Shown: positions 1 through 9,015 of the stretch, piece by piece
Numbering within the stretch: the stretch's first letter is position 1
How the letters are laid out: each line of letters starts with the position of its first letter
Assembly: GCF_011762485.1 (NCBI RefSeq)
Contig: NZ_JAAKGI010000003.1
Span: 372,001-436,000 of the forward strand
Direction: 5' to 3'
Origin: Yeosuana marina
GTDB lineage: Bacteria > Bacteroidota > Bacteroidia > Flavobacteriales > Flavobacteriaceae
DNA: 64,000 nt
Notes under the pieces: generated by a model
The model's database searches: none
What the model saw: the letters and a program-made list of their open reading frames with translations, nothing else
What the model was told of the DNA's origin: nothing
Translations under genes and position numbers: made by a program

Positions 1-1253
1 CATTCATGAGCTCCTTTTTCTTTGTCTTTCATGAATATAGGAGCAGCAGTATAATCTACAATTTCAGAGTTTGTTTTTTTACATACTTTTTTTAAAGCGT
101 CCTCAGCATTTTCAATAATAAGCTCCTCACCAAAAACATTAATGTGATGTTTTGTTCGTCCTGAAACTTTAATTCTGTAGGGATTAACAGAGGTAAATCG
201 TATGGTGTCTCCAATCTTATAGCGCCATAAACCAGCATTTGTAGTAATTATAAGAGCATAATTTTTATGTAATTCAACTTCACTTAATGGAATAACTTTT
301 TGTTCTGAAGTCCCATAGGTGTCCATAGGAATAAATTCATAAAAAATACCATAATCAAGCATAAGCAACAATTCACTTGAATTGTTTTGGTCTTGTATAG
401 CAAAAAAACCTTCTGAAGCATTGTAAATTTCATAATACTTAAAGTCAGATTTCGGCAATAGTTTTTTATACTGATCTTCATAAGGAGTAAAACTTACACC
501 ACCATGAAAGTAGACTTCCAGATTAGGCCAAATATCAAATAAATTCTTTTTCCCTGTAGTTTCTAATGCATTATTGAGCAACACAAGCATCCAAGAAGGA
601 ACTCCAGTTAGGCTAGTCACATTTTCATTAATGGTTTCATCAACAATGGCTTGCATTTTATGTTCCCAATCACTCATTAAAGACACTTTATTACTTGGTG
701 TACTGCTAAACTCTGCCCATAAAGGCATGTTATCAATTAAAATAGCAGATAAATCGCCAAACACAGTACCGTTTTCTCTATATAATTCTTTACTCCCACC
801 AAGACGCAAACTCTTCCCTGTAAACATTTGAGAGTCCTCATTGTTATTAAGGTACATACATAATAAATCTTTTCCGGCAGCGTAGTGGCAGTCTTCCAAA
901 GATTCCATACTTACTGGGATAAATTTACTTTTAGCGTTGGTTGTTCCGCTAGATTTAGCAAACCATTTTATAGGGGATGGCCAAAAAATATTAGTTTCTC
1001 CATTTCTAGACCTATCAATAACATCGTGGTAATCCTCATAGGTAGAAACTGGAATTCGTTCTGCGAATGTTCTGTAATTTTTAATCGAGGCAAAATCATA
1101 TTCCTTACCTATTTTCGTGTCTTTAGCGTCTTCTATAAGGTTGAAAAGTAATTCGTTTTGGACCTCATTTGGATATTTTAAAAACAACTCAATTTGATGA
1201 AATCGTTTTTTTAAAAACCAAGATGCAATAGAATTTACTAAAGTAGTTGGCAT
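1..1253 (-). CDS. GH3 auxin-responsive-promoter family protein (acyl-acid amido synthetase-like), partial at 3' end
   Basis: The frame opens at ATG 1253 (MPTTLVNSIASWFLKK) and stays open for 417 codons to the window edge, so the C-terminus is missing. The three adenylating motifs of the GH3 branch of the ANL superfamily are visible: SSGTT within FAKSSGTTNAKS (motif I), YNASEG (motif II) and WRYKIGD (motif III). GH3 enzymes join acyl acids to amino acids through an acyl-adenylate; the bacterial substrate is unknown and cannot be told from sequence. GH3 proteins are usually about 500 residues, so roughly 80-90 residues lie outside. It diverges from the DUF2797 gene with only 42 bases between the two starts. 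Confidence 0.85.
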   Translation of the reverse strand, partial: MPTTLVNSIASWFLKKRFHQIELFLKYPNEVQNELLFNLIEDAKDTKIGKEYDFASIKNYRTFAERIPVSTYEDYHDVIDRSRNGETNIFWPSPIKWFAKSSGTTNAKSKFIPVSMESLEDCHYAAGKDLLCMYLNNNEDSQMFTGKSLRLGGSKELYRENGTVFGDLSAILIDNMPLWAEFSSTPSNKVSLMSDWEHKMQAIVDETINENVTSLTGVPSWMLVLLNNALETTGKKNLFDIWPNLEVYFHGGVSFTPYEDQYKKLLPKSDFKYYEIYNASEGFFAIQDQNNSSELLLMLDYGIFYEFIPMDTYGTSEQKVIPLSEVELHKNYALIITTNAGLWRYKIGDTIRFTSVNPYRIKVSGRTKHHINVFGEELIIENAEDALKKVCKKTNSEIVDYTAAPIFMKDKEKGAHE

Positions 1254-1295
1254 ATTTGTTTTATCTTTAAGTTCTTAAAAATAACACTTTTTTTC

Positions 1296-2090
1296 ATGAC
1301 TTTCGAAGGCGTTTTAACAAAAATGGAATCTGAATTTTCACATCCTATTCAATATTACTTGGTGTTTGAAAATGATTTTATAAATATGAATCAGTTGATA
1401 GATAAAACCATTAGTATTCAGTTTGTTAAATATCAGTGTTTAAATTGCGGACTAGATAAACCTATTTATCGACAAGGTTTTTGCAAAAGTTGTTTTTTTG
1501 AAATACCTCAGGCAGCCGATTGGATTATAAGACCCGAATTAAGTACGGCTCATTTGGGAAAAGAAGATCGAGATTTGGCCTATGAAAAAAAGGTACAATT
1601 ACAACCGCATATTGTGTATTTGGCAAACTCAAGTAATGTAAAAGTTGGTGTAACCAGAAAAAGCCAAGTGCCAACTCGTTGGATTGACCAAGGTGCTCAT
1701 GAAGCTATTGAAATAGTTGAGGTCCCAAACCGGTATCTAGCTGGTATTACTGAAGTCGCTTTAAAGGATCATGTAGCTGATAAGACTAATTGGCGTACCA
1801 TGTTAAAAAACGACATTCAAGATGAGGATTTAGTAGAATGGCGTGAGCGTCTAAAGGCGTATATTCCAGAAGAAGCTAAAGACTATTTTATTGAAAATAA
1901 TACAGAAACTAATATAGATTTTCCGGTACTTAAATATCCTGAAAAACCAAAGAGTTTAAACTTGTTGAAGGATCAACAATACACAGGTAAATTAGTTGGA
2001 ATAAAAGGGCAGTACCTTATTTTTGAAGATGAGACTGTTTTTAATGTTCGATCTAACGAAGGTTTGGTCGTTAATATCTCAATGCCTTAA
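1296..2090 (+). CDS. DUF2797 family protein with Cys4 zinc-finger-like site
   Basis: 264 residues. The N-terminal YEGVL-like opening (MTFEGVLTKMESEF), a four-cysteine cluster (C48, C51, C63, C66; CxxC-x11-CxxC) and a following VYLANSSNVKVGVTRKSQ segment with VPTRWIDQGAHEA are characteristic of DUF2797, which is widespread in Bacteroidota. The K-V-G-V-T segment recalls the T5orf172/GIY-YIG core, but I cannot assign a catalytic role. The cysteine cluster suggests zinc binding. The start fits the conserved family N-terminus. No signal peptide or membrane segment is seen, so it should be cytoplasmic. It diverges from the GH3 gene and is followed by a small membrane protein gene 78 bases downstream. 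Confidence 0.85.
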   Translation: MTFEGVLTKMESEFSHPIQYYLVFENDFINMNQLIDKTISIQFVKYQCLNCGLDKPIYRQGFCKSCFFEIPQAADWIIRPELSTAHLGKEDRDLAYEKKVQLQPHIVYLANSSNVKVGVTRKSQVPTRWIDQGAHEAIEIVEVPNRYLAGITEVALKDHVADKTNWRTMLKNDIQDEDLVEWRERLKAYIPEEAKDYFIENNTETNIDFPVLKYPEKPKSLNLLKDQQYTGKLVGIKGQYLIFEDETVFNVRSNEGLVVNISMP

Positions 2091-2168
2091 AGTTCACATT
2101 TAACAATATTTTGGAACTTTAGATTTTTTCAAATTTTTATTTTTTCGTAAATTAAGATAAAAAAAATT

Positions 2169-2405
2169 ATGAAAATTCCAGTTATGTTTTATGTTGCAAT
2201 CACCACATTTCTGCTCGTTGCTTTAACTGTTATGGTGGCTATGGGTTTATCTTTTATTTGGCTGTTTCTTATTATGTTTTTAGGACAGACACTTTTAATA
2301 GTAATGGTGTACAAGTTACTTCGTGATACGTATACAACTTCCAAAACGTTTGATGATTTTTATGAAGATTATCCTATTGGAAATAAAAAAATCACGTTAT
2401 TATAA
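2169..2405 (+). CDS. Small two-helix membrane protein, unknown function
   Basis: 78 residues. Two hydrophobic segments, at about 5-26 (FYVAITTFLLVALTVMVAMG) and 28-48 (FIWLFLIMFLGQTLLIVMVY), are followed by a short polar tail with DDFYEDYPIGNKK. This predicts a hairpin in the inner membrane with a cytosolic tail. I do not recognise a named family, although mini-proteins of this shape beside DUF2797 are familiar in Flavobacteriaceae. Its stop codon lies at the loop of the intrinsic terminator that separates it from rpsU. Confidence 0.7.
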   Translation: MKIPVMFYVAITTFLLVALTVMVAMGLSFIWLFLIMFLGQTLLIVMVYKLLRDTYTTSKTFDDFYEDYPIGNKKITLL

Positions 2406-2419
2406 TAACGTGATTTTTT
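2386..2419. terminator. Bidirectional intrinsic terminator between the small membrane protein and rpsU
   Basis: A perfect 15-bp inverted repeat (2386-2400 with 2405-2419, loop TATA) has an A-tract on one side and a T-tract on the other, so it can stop transcription from both converging genes. The stop codon of the upstream + strand gene (2403-2405) straddles the loop and the right arm. Confidence 0.9.
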
Positions 2420-2439
2420 AGTTGATGAGTTTAAGAAGG

Positions 2440-2634
2440 TTAAATATCTTCTTGATCTCTAATATTTTGTATGTATTCTGCCTTCTGAATTTCACGACGT
2501 CTTTTAACAGAAGGTTTTGTAAAAAACTGTCCTTCTCTTAAGTTTTGCATCACTTTAATATTTCTATGTTTACGTTTATAGCGTTTTAAGGCACGCTCTA
2601 TATTTTCACCTTCTTTTATAATAATTTTTAACAT
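2440..2634 (-). CDS. rpsU: 30S ribosomal protein S21
   Basis: 64 residues beginning MLKIIIKEGENIERALKRYK. The strongly basic helix region (KRYKRKHRNIK, KPSVKRRREIQKAEY) and the length are those of bacterial S21, a small-subunit protein near the anti-Shine-Dalgarno region of 16S rRNA. In Bacteroidota S21 helps sequester the 16S tail, which fits the weak ribosome-binding sites throughout this window. It lies 37 bases downstream of rpoD on the same strand and is probably co-transcribed with it. Confidence 0.97.
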   Translation of the reverse strand: MLKIIIKEGENIERALKRYKRKHRNIKVMQNLREGQFFTKPSVKRRREIQKAEYIQNIRDQEDI

Positions 2635-2671
2635 GTATAGTTATTTTTATTTTAAATATTTAGTTTTAGGA

Positions 2672-3535
2672 CTATCCTAAATACGTTTTTAAAACTTTGC
2701 TTTTAGAGGTATGACGTAACCTACGAATCCCTTTTTCTTTAATTTGTCTAACACGTTCTCTTGTTAATCCAAAAGAGTCTCCTATCTCTTGAAGGCTCAT
2801 AGGGTTTTCATTATTAATGCCATAATAATGACGTATAACTTCTGCTTCTTTTTCTGACAACATATTTAAAGCGCGATTTACTTCAATGTTTAATGAATCG
2901 TTCATTAAATTATTGTCTGGCTGAGGTGACTCATTAAAATTTACAACATCGTAAAGGTTTGATGTTTCTCCTTCTTTCAATGGCGCATCCATGGAAACAT
3001 GTCTGCCAGAAATTTTCATAGATTGCTTTACATTACTTAAAGTGAAATCTAAATTAGTTGCTATTTCCTGAGCACTCGGCGCTCTTTCATGAGTTTGCTC
3101 TAGAAAAGAATACGCTTTGTTTATTTTATTTATAGATCCAATTTTATTTAAAGGTAACCTTACAATTCTGGATTGTTCAGCTAAAGCTTGAAGAATGGCT
3201 TGTCGTATCCACCAAACAGCATAAGAAATAAATTTGAAACCTCTTGTTTCATCAAAGCGTTTTGCGGCTTTTACTAAACCTGCATTTCCTTCATTTATTA
3301 AATCGGGTAAAGTTAAACCTTGATTTTGATATTGTTTAGATACTGAAACTACAAAACGTAAGTTAGCTGTTGTAAGTTTATCTAAAGCCTTTTGGTCTCC
3401 CTCTCGTATTTTTTGTGCTAATTCTACCTCCTCTTCCGCTGTTATTAATTGAATTTTACTAATGTCTTGAAGATATTTGTCAAGGGATTTTGACTCTCTG
3501 TTGGTAACTTGTTTCGTAATTTTTAATTGCCTCAT
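2672..3535 (-). CDS. rpoD: Primary RNA polymerase sigma factor, sigma-70 family
   Basis: 287 residues, the short form typical of the Bacteroidota housekeeping sigma. Region 1.2 ([20 protein letters not shown]), region 2 with the core-binding and -10 segments ([38 protein letters not shown]), region 3 (HVSMDAPL) and a region 4.2 helix-turn-helix ([20 protein letters not shown]) are in order. Region 1.1 is absent, as usual in this phylum. It directs most transcription from TTG/TAnnTTTG promoters. rpsU follows 37 bases downstream, an arrangement common in the family. Confidence 0.96.
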   Translation of the reverse strand: MRQLKITKQVTNRESKSLDKYLQDISKIQLITAEEEVELAQKIREGDQKALDKLTTANLRFVVSVSKQYQNQGLTLPDLINEGNAGLVKAAKRFDETRGFKFISYAVWWIRQAILQALAEQSRIVRLPLNKIGSINKINKAYSFLEQTHERAPSAQEIATNLDFTLSNVKQSMKISGRHVSMDAPLKEGETSNLYDVVNFNESPQPDNNLMNDSLNIEVNRALNMLSEKEAEVIRHYYGINNENPMSLQEIGDSFGLTRERVRQIKEKGIRRLRHTSKSKVLKTYLG

Positions 3536-3646
3536 ATATTATTTTTAGGTTTAAACTTGTCTAGTCTAGAATATAACTTTTTTATTGACAAAACCTAATT
3601 AATACAGGGCTTTATTCTAATAAAACCTAATTAGTTAAAAAAAGAT

Positions 3647-6283
3647 CTAATTTACAGTATCTTTTTTCTTTTTAGTTAGTAAACCACCAAGTACATTTTT
3701 AATTTCTTTTTGTACGGTGCTACCAGTAGTTGTTTTTGTTGAATCAACTTGAGTTGTTTTAGTCTTTGTAGAATCTGTTTCAGTTGTTTTTTTGTCGCCA
3801 GTTAATAGTCCGCCAAGTAAGTCTGATACTTTACCTTTTCCTTTGTTAAGTAGTTTTTGTTTTTCAATTTCTACCAACCGTGTTGTTAAATTGGAGACAC
3901 TACTTGATAAGTCGGTTTTTACGGAAGGGTTGATGTAACTTCCAGTGATATTAGCAGTTATTGGAATAGAAATATTATTTGTTGACGCATCATCAATTTT
4001 GCCAATTAAGCGATTAACTTCACTTCCTAGATATTTAGCAGGTACATTAAATACGGCATTGTACGACATTGTTTTGTCAAAATTATGACTTCCTGAAACG
4101 TTTATATCAATATCTTGATATTTAAATTTAAAAGGTTTTACATTGACTTTGCCATCGCTAAATTCAAATTGTGTTTTTAAGTCGTTAAGATTAATTTTTT
4201 TAAAGTCTATAAAGTTTAAAGACGACCCTAATTTATTTAAAACTTCAGCATTTAATGGGTTAATAGTCGATGATAGCACTTCTGCAAAAGCACCACCCGA
4301 AAGTGAGTTTAGGTTTGGTGTAAAATCACTACTTAAAGCTCCTTTTAAATTTAATGTAGTGTTAAATTTTCCTTGAATGGCTTTGGCAATAGGCGCTATA
4401 TTTTGAAGTAATTCAAGACCTTGAAATGATTGAGCTATATCAAAACTAGTCATGCCTAAATCCATGTTAAATGTTGGTGTTTCTGCTTTGGTAGACACCA
4501 AACCTGTAACTGTTAAGTCTCCATCAAAAAGATTGGAAGTTAAATTTTGTAAAATGGCTTGTTCATCTTTAATAATTAAAGTGCCTTTTACATTTTTTAG
4601 TTTTAAATTATCATATTCAACCGTGTTTGCTTGTGCATTGATTGTGCAATCTAAAAATGCTGGAATTTTAAGAGATGCCTTACTAGAATTTTTATTTTCT
4701 TCGGTGTCTGATGGTTCGTTAGTCATAAAATCGTTGACTGCAAATACATTGGAATTCAAGTTAAAATTACCTTGAAGTGGTTTATCGCTTAATAAAAACC
4801 CTAACAAACCTTTAATAGTTCCTGTAGCATTTAAGTCGCTTTTGCCAGTTTTAGCATTAAACTGATTTAAGGTTATATTTTCAGGATTGAACGTTATTTT
4901 AGCATTTGAAATTTGAATAGGATTAGCAAAGTCTTCCGAAGCAAAATTAAAATTGCTTAAATCAATAACGCCCTTGTTTTTTATGCGACTGTATGCGTTG
5001 GTTTCAATAGCATCCATATCAAAAGCAGTATTGACGTTAGCTTTTAAAATACCGCTTAAATTATTGTTTAGTTCAATAGGATATACTTTAGAAATGTTGG
5101 CAAGGTTTAATACGCCGTCAATGTTAGCATTAACCAACATATTTCCTGTGAGATTTTTAATAGTTGCAGACGATTTAAAAACATCTTGGTCAATTTTAAA
5201 ATCGAGCGTATTAATATCAACATAGGTGTCGTCAGCGTTTCCTGTGGTGTTTTTTATTGATGTGTTTATGGTAATGTTTGCAACACGTTTAGGTAAATCA
5301 GGATACTTAAAAGAAGCGTTATTAGAGGCAATATTAATATCTAAGGTTGGAATGGTTTTTTCTGAAACAAGACCTTTTATTACACCTTTAATTTTAAAAT
5401 TACCTGTGGTTTCAACAGTTTCAATATTTTTTGAATAAGTTTCAGGAATGACTGCAAAAAAGTCTTTGAAGGATGATCCTGGATTTTCAAATGAAATATC
5501 AACATCTTGTCCGTCCTCTAACAATTTCACATAACCATGAAACTCCAACGGCAGTTGATTGATATACCCCGTATTCTCTTTAAACGTATAGGTGCTATTA
5601 TCTAAATCAAGACCAATTAACGCATCTAATTTGATGTGATTGTTATTTAAATAGTTGGTGCTGTCCATGGTAAAACTCACATTAGCTTCACTTTTGGTGT
5701 CTAATTCAGATTTTTCTGCAGAGAATATACCATTGCCTTTATGGTTTAATTCTGTTATATAAACAGCCATTTTAGATTGTTCATCTAGGTAAGTTAAAGC
5801 GCTGTTGTTTATACTATAATCTTTAATATCAAATGAAAAACCACCACTTTTTGTTTCGGTTGCTGGTGTAGTATTGTCTTTTTTAGCAATGTCATAATTA
5901 GTATTGCCAAAGCTGTCTGTCTTTAAAGTAAGCAAGGCTTCGTCAACTGAAATAGAATTAATTACAATAGGGTCTTCATCAGTATTTTTAAACAGCTCTT
6001 TTATAGACATGGTAAACGAAATATTTTTTGCTGTTACAAAAGTTTCGTCTTTAAAAGGTTCAAAATTAGTAATGTTTAAATTGCTTACAGATACATGAGC
6101 TTTTGGAAAACTTCTTAAAAAACTTAAACTAACATCACTAAACTCAACTTTGGCATTAAGGTTATCATTAATAAAACTTTTAACGGCATCTTTAATTTGA
6201 GATTGAAAAACAAAAGGAATGCCTATTAATAAGATAAGAATAGTCAGTAATGTGATGCCAGTAATTTTTAAAGCTTTTTTCAT
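3647..6283 (-). CDS. AsmA-like family membrane-anchored periplasmic protein
   Basis: About 878 residues from the ATG at 6283 (MKKALKITGITLLTILILL), chosen because it opens directly on the single N-terminal membrane helix; an in-frame ATG at 6328 would add 15 residues. The long body of repeating beta-strand-rich segments and the C-terminal AsmA-like region (NLKGALSSDFTPNLNSLSGG, YNAVFNVPAKYLG) identify the AsmA/DUF748 superfamily. These are bridge-like proteins linked to lipid transport or outer-membrane homeostasis. The C-terminal 80 residues are low complexity (Thr, Lys, Asp) with two similar hydrophobic patches, LLGGLLTGDKK and VLGGLLTKKKK. The exact role is not deducible. Confidence 0.85.
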   Translation of the reverse strand: MKKALKITGITLLTILILLIGIPFVFQSQIKDAVKSFINDNLNAKVEFSDVSLSFLRSFPKAHVSVSNLNITNFEPFKDETFVTAKNISFTMSIKELFKNTDEDPIVINSISVDEALLTLKTDSFGNTNYDIAKKDNTTPATETKSGGFSFDIKDYSINNSALTYLDEQSKMAVYITELNHKGNGIFSAEKSELDTKSEANVSFTMDSTNYLNNNHIKLDALIGLDLDNSTYTFKENTGYINQLPLEFHGYVKLLEDGQDVDISFENPGSSFKDFFAVIPETYSKNIETVETTGNFKIKGVIKGLVSEKTIPTLDINIASNNASFKYPDLPKRVANITINTSIKNTTGNADDTYVDINTLDFKIDQDVFKSSATIKNLTGNMLVNANIDGVLNLANISKVYPIELNNNLSGILKANVNTAFDMDAIETNAYSRIKNKGVIDLSNFNFASEDFANPIQISNAKITFNPENITLNQFNAKTGKSDLNATGTIKGLLGFLLSDKPLQGNFNLNSNVFAVNDFMTNEPSDTEENKNSSKASLKIPAFLDCTINAQANTVEYDNLKLKNVKGTLIIKDEQAILQNLTSNLFDGDLTVTGLVSTKAETPTFNMDLGMTSFDIAQSFQGLELLQNIAPIAKAIQGKFNTTLNLKGALSSDFTPNLNSLSGGAFAEVLSSTINPLNAEVLNKLGSSLNFIDFKKINLNDLKTQFEFSDGKVNVKPFKFKYQDIDINVSGSHNFDKTMSYNAVFNVPAKYLGSEVNRLIGKIDDASTNNISIPITANITGSYINPSVKTDLSSSVSNLTTRLVEIEKQKLLNKGKGKVSDLLGGLLTGDKKTTETDSTKTKTTQVDSTKTTTGSTVQKEIKNVLGGLLTKKKKDTVN

Positions 6284-6402
6284 GTGATGAATAATTTTTA
6301 TTCTAAGAAATTTTAAGTGTCTCAACAACCTAATATATACGTAAAATTGGTATTAAAAGATGGAATGAATGCTATTTTTATGTTAAAAATCGATTAAAAA
6401 CA

Positions 6403-7107
6403 TTACCGTAAGTCAATTTCTTCATTCACTTTTAGTTTAAAACGTTTTCTAAACAAATATACACCCAAATACATGAACGGAGTATCTAAAGCAGCAATAA
6501 GCGCTTTAAATAAAAACCCTGAAACTAATAAGCCTTTAAAATTGCTCCAGTCTATAATTTCAAAAGAACACAGTAAAATTAAAATAGTTGTGGTGTCTAT
6601 AAATTGAGAAGAAAAGGTTGAAAAGTTATTGCGTATCCATAAGTGTTTCCCTTTGGTAACACGTTTCCAAAAATGATAAATTTGAATATCAATAAATTGG
6701 GCAAACAAATAGGCGAGCATACTTGCAAAAACAGCTACAGCGGTATTGCCAAAGACAGTTGAGAACATAGTATTACCAACAGGAGACCAATTAGTTGCAG
6801 GGACAGCATTGGAAACAAATACAATTAACAAAGAAAATAAAGACGCAAAAATACCTGTAACAACAATGTCATTAGCTCGCTTTTTGCCATAGATTTCGCT
6901 AATTAAATCTGTGATTAAAAAAGTAATGGGATATGGTAAAATACCTACTGAAATTTCAAAAAGTTTGGTACCAAAAATTTCAACCTGAAATGGATACCAA
7001 TAAAAGAATTTCTGAAAAATTAAATTTGAAACGACTAGTGATGTTATGAAAAGGGAGCCTAATAGCATGTAAATACGCTGCGCGGCAAGCTTGTCTTTTA
7101 ATGTCAT
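6403..7107 (-). CDS. yhhQ: Queuosine precursor transporter, YhhQ/VUT family
   Basis: 234 residues with about six membrane helices. The family landmarks are present: FEISVGILPYPITFLITDLI followed by SEIYGKKRAND, and a later conserved SSQFIDTT. In Escherichia coli YhhQ imports the queuosine precursors preQ0/preQ1 for tRNA modification, and that is the likely role here. It diverges from folK-dNK with a gap of about 70 bases. No queuosine biosynthesis gene lies next to it. Confidence 0.88.
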   Translation of the reverse strand: MTLKDKLAAQRIYMLLGSLFITSLVVSNLIFQKFFYWYPFQVEIFGTKLFEISVGILPYPITFLITDLISEIYGKKRANDIVVTGIFASLFSLLIVFVSNAVPATNWSPVGNTMFSTVFGNTAVAVFASMLAYLFAQFIDIQIYHFWKRVTKGKHLWIRNNFSTFSSQFIDTTTILILLCSFEIIDWSNFKGLLVSGFLFKALIAALDTPFMYLGVYLFRKRFKLKVNEEIDLR

Positions 7108-7176
7108 AGAAACTTATTAACAGTTTTCACAAATATAGGATAAAGTGATTTTCTTTTAGTTATTTTGTTAATTATT

Positions 7177-8307
7177 ATGGTTGATTCACACGTTGTATAT
7201 ATATCATTGGGGAGTAATAAAGGCGACAGATTGAAAAATCTTCAAGACGCAATTAATCTCATATATGTTAAAATTGGTAAGATAGATATTATTTCAAAAG
7301 TTTATAATAGTCCAGCCTTTGGTTTTGAAAGTGCCGATTTTTTAAACACCTGTGTTCGAATAGAAACTCAGTTTAAGGCAAAAGAAGTTTTAAAAAAACT
7401 ACTTGCTATAGAAAAGCGTTTAGGACGAGTTAGGACTAAAAATTCAGGATATGAAGCACGAATAATCGATTTAGATATTATCTTTTTTAATGATGAGATT
7501 ATCGAAACAAAAACACTTAACGTTCCCCATCCAGAAATGTATAAACGCAAGTTTGTGTTACAACCATTGCACGATATAGCTCCAAAAGTGATTCACCCAA
7601 AAATGAATAAAGATATTACTGCTTTGTTAGAAAATTGCAACGATACTAGCCAGTTAGAACCGATTAATATTTGGTTAAAAAACCCGAGTAGAAAATATGA
7701 CTTTTCAAAGTATAGCTATATAGCCATTGAAGGCAATATAGGAGCGGGCAAAACAAGTTTGGCCAATAAAATAGCACAAGATTTTAATGCAAAACTCATT
7801 CTAGAACGCTTTGCAGACAATCCGTTTTTACCTAAATTCTATGAAGATGCCCAACGCTATGCATTTACCCTAGAAATGTCTTTTTTAGCAGATCGTTACC
7901 AGCAAATTTCTGATGATTTATCACAATTGGATTTGTTTAAGGATTTTATTGTGAGTGATTACGATGTCTTTAAATCACTTATTTTCTCAAAAATAACCTT
8001 ACACGAAGATGAATTTAAACTATACAGAAAACTATTTTATTTGATGTATAAAGATTTAAGAAAACCAGATTTATATATTTATTTGTACCAAAATACAGAG
8101 CGTCTTCAGGAAAACATTAAAAAGCGCGGACGCGATTACGAGCAAAATATTGCTAACGATTATTTAGAAAAAATTAATACAGGTTATTTAGATTTTTTAA
8201 AAAGCCAACCAGATTTTAATGTTAAAATTATTGATATCTCCGATAAGGATTTTGTAGCAAATCGGGAAGATTATCTACATGTTTTAGATGCTATTTGTGG
8301 GGAGTGA
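7177..8307 (+). CDS. folK: Fusion protein: HPPK (folate biosynthesis) - deoxynucleoside kinase
   Basis: 376 residues from ATG 7177; an in-frame TTG at 7165 is less likely. Residues 1-155 are 2-amino-4-hydroxy-6-hydroxymethyldihydropteridine pyrophosphokinase: LGSNKGDR, NSPAFGFESADFLN, IEKRLGRVR, RIIDLDIIF, PHPEMYKRKFVLQPL. From about residue 180 a deoxynucleoside kinase begins with P-loop GNIGAGKTS (186-194), followed by ERFADNPFLPKFY and the lid KKRGRDYEQNI. The first half makes a dihydropteroate precursor and the second salvages deoxynucleosides to dNMPs. The frame is continuous, so this is a true fusion. A separate dNK lies at 47390-48004. Confidence 0.93.
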   Translation: MVDSHVVYISLGSNKGDRLKNLQDAINLIYVKIGKIDIISKVYNSPAFGFESADFLNTCVRIETQFKAKEVLKKLLAIEKRLGRVRTKNSGYEARIIDLDIIFFNDEIIETKTLNVPHPEMYKRKFVLQPLHDIAPKVIHPKMNKDITALLENCNDTSQLEPINIWLKNPSRKYDFSKYSYIAIEGNIGAGKTSLANKIAQDFNAKLILERFADNPFLPKFYEDAQRYAFTLEMSFLADRYQQISDDLSQLDLFKDFIVSDYDVFKSLIFSKITLHEDEFKLYRKLFYLMYKDLRKPDLYIYLYQNTERLQENIKKRGRDYEQNIANDYLEKINTGYLDFLKSQPDFNVKIIDISDKDFVANREDYLHVLDAICGE

Positions 8308-8355
8308 TAAGTTTGTATCATAAGCTAAATATTTTGTTTAGTAATAATATTTAAC

Positions 8356-9012
8356 TTAAAAAAGTTGATATAATGTCGTTACAATTCGTCCTTTGTTATG
8401 TTCTAGAATATACTCGCCAAGGTTTTGTTCCGCTTTAATCTTTAAATTAAAAGGAGGATGCAATAAATTAACACCGCTGTTTTGTTTTATTCTAATTCCT
8501 TGACCAGAAATAACGTCTTTATTTGAAATAAACCTACCCAAAGGCACATGCTCTGTTAATATGACGTATTTGTAAACGGCTATCTTTTTGATTACGTTTT
8601 CAATCTCTTTGTTGGATAAATGTTGTAAAACCTGCCGTAATATAACGCAGTCTGCAGATGGTAAGTCGTCGTTTGCAATATCTAAACAATAAAACGCTAA
8701 GTTATCTTCTTTGTATAATGTTTTGTTTCTATTAATTAGATTTTCAACAATATCTACAGCAATATATTTTTTTGAGTATGCGGTCAGGTGTTTTCCAATA
8801 TTAAAATCGCCACAACCTAAATCGCAAACTACTAAAGACTTGTTGTGAGAGTTTAAAAAAGTGATTACAGCATCTAAATAAGGGTTTATAATTTTTGGAT
8901 AGTGTGAACCAATGCCAGAATAAAAATCGAACTCCTTGCCTCCCCAGAGATTCATTTCATAAATCTGGGTCATGGCATCTTTGGTAGGCCAAGGTTTCTT
9001 TTGGATTTTTGT
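8356..9012 (-). CDS. Class I SAM-dependent methyltransferase, substrate unknown
   Basis: About 219 residues. Motif I of the Rossmann methyltransferase fold is clear (VCDLGCGDFNIGK), then IAVDIVENLI (motif II), YCLDIANDDLPSADCVILRQ (motif III/IV) and a QHLSNKEIENVIKKI segment. The N-terminal WGGKEFDFYSG is a conserved flavobacterial opening, but I cannot name the substrate. The apparent start is a GTG at 9013-9015 placed directly after the TAG of the upstream RNA methyltransferase gene (TAGGTG), which suggests translational coupling. An internal ATG 14 codons further in is the alternative start. Confidence 0.8.
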   Translation of the reverse strand, partial: TKIQKKPWPTKDAMTQIYEMNLWGGKEFDFYSGIGSHYPKIINPYLDAVITFLNSHNKSLVVCDLGCGDFNIGKHLTAYSKKYIAVDIVENLINRNKTLYKEDNLAFYCLDIANDDLPSADCVILRQVLQHLSNKEIENVIKKIAVYKYVILTEHVPLGRFISNKDVISGQGIRIKQNSGVNLLHPPFNLKIKAEQNLGEYILEHNKGRIVTTLYQLF

Positions 9013-9015
9013 CAC

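Noticed and set aside
4143..5438. Several open + strand frames of 70-107 codons inside the AsmA gene region
   Set aside because: They lie antisense to the long AsmA-like frame, which has a membrane helix and family motifs. The antisense frames have no recognisable domain.
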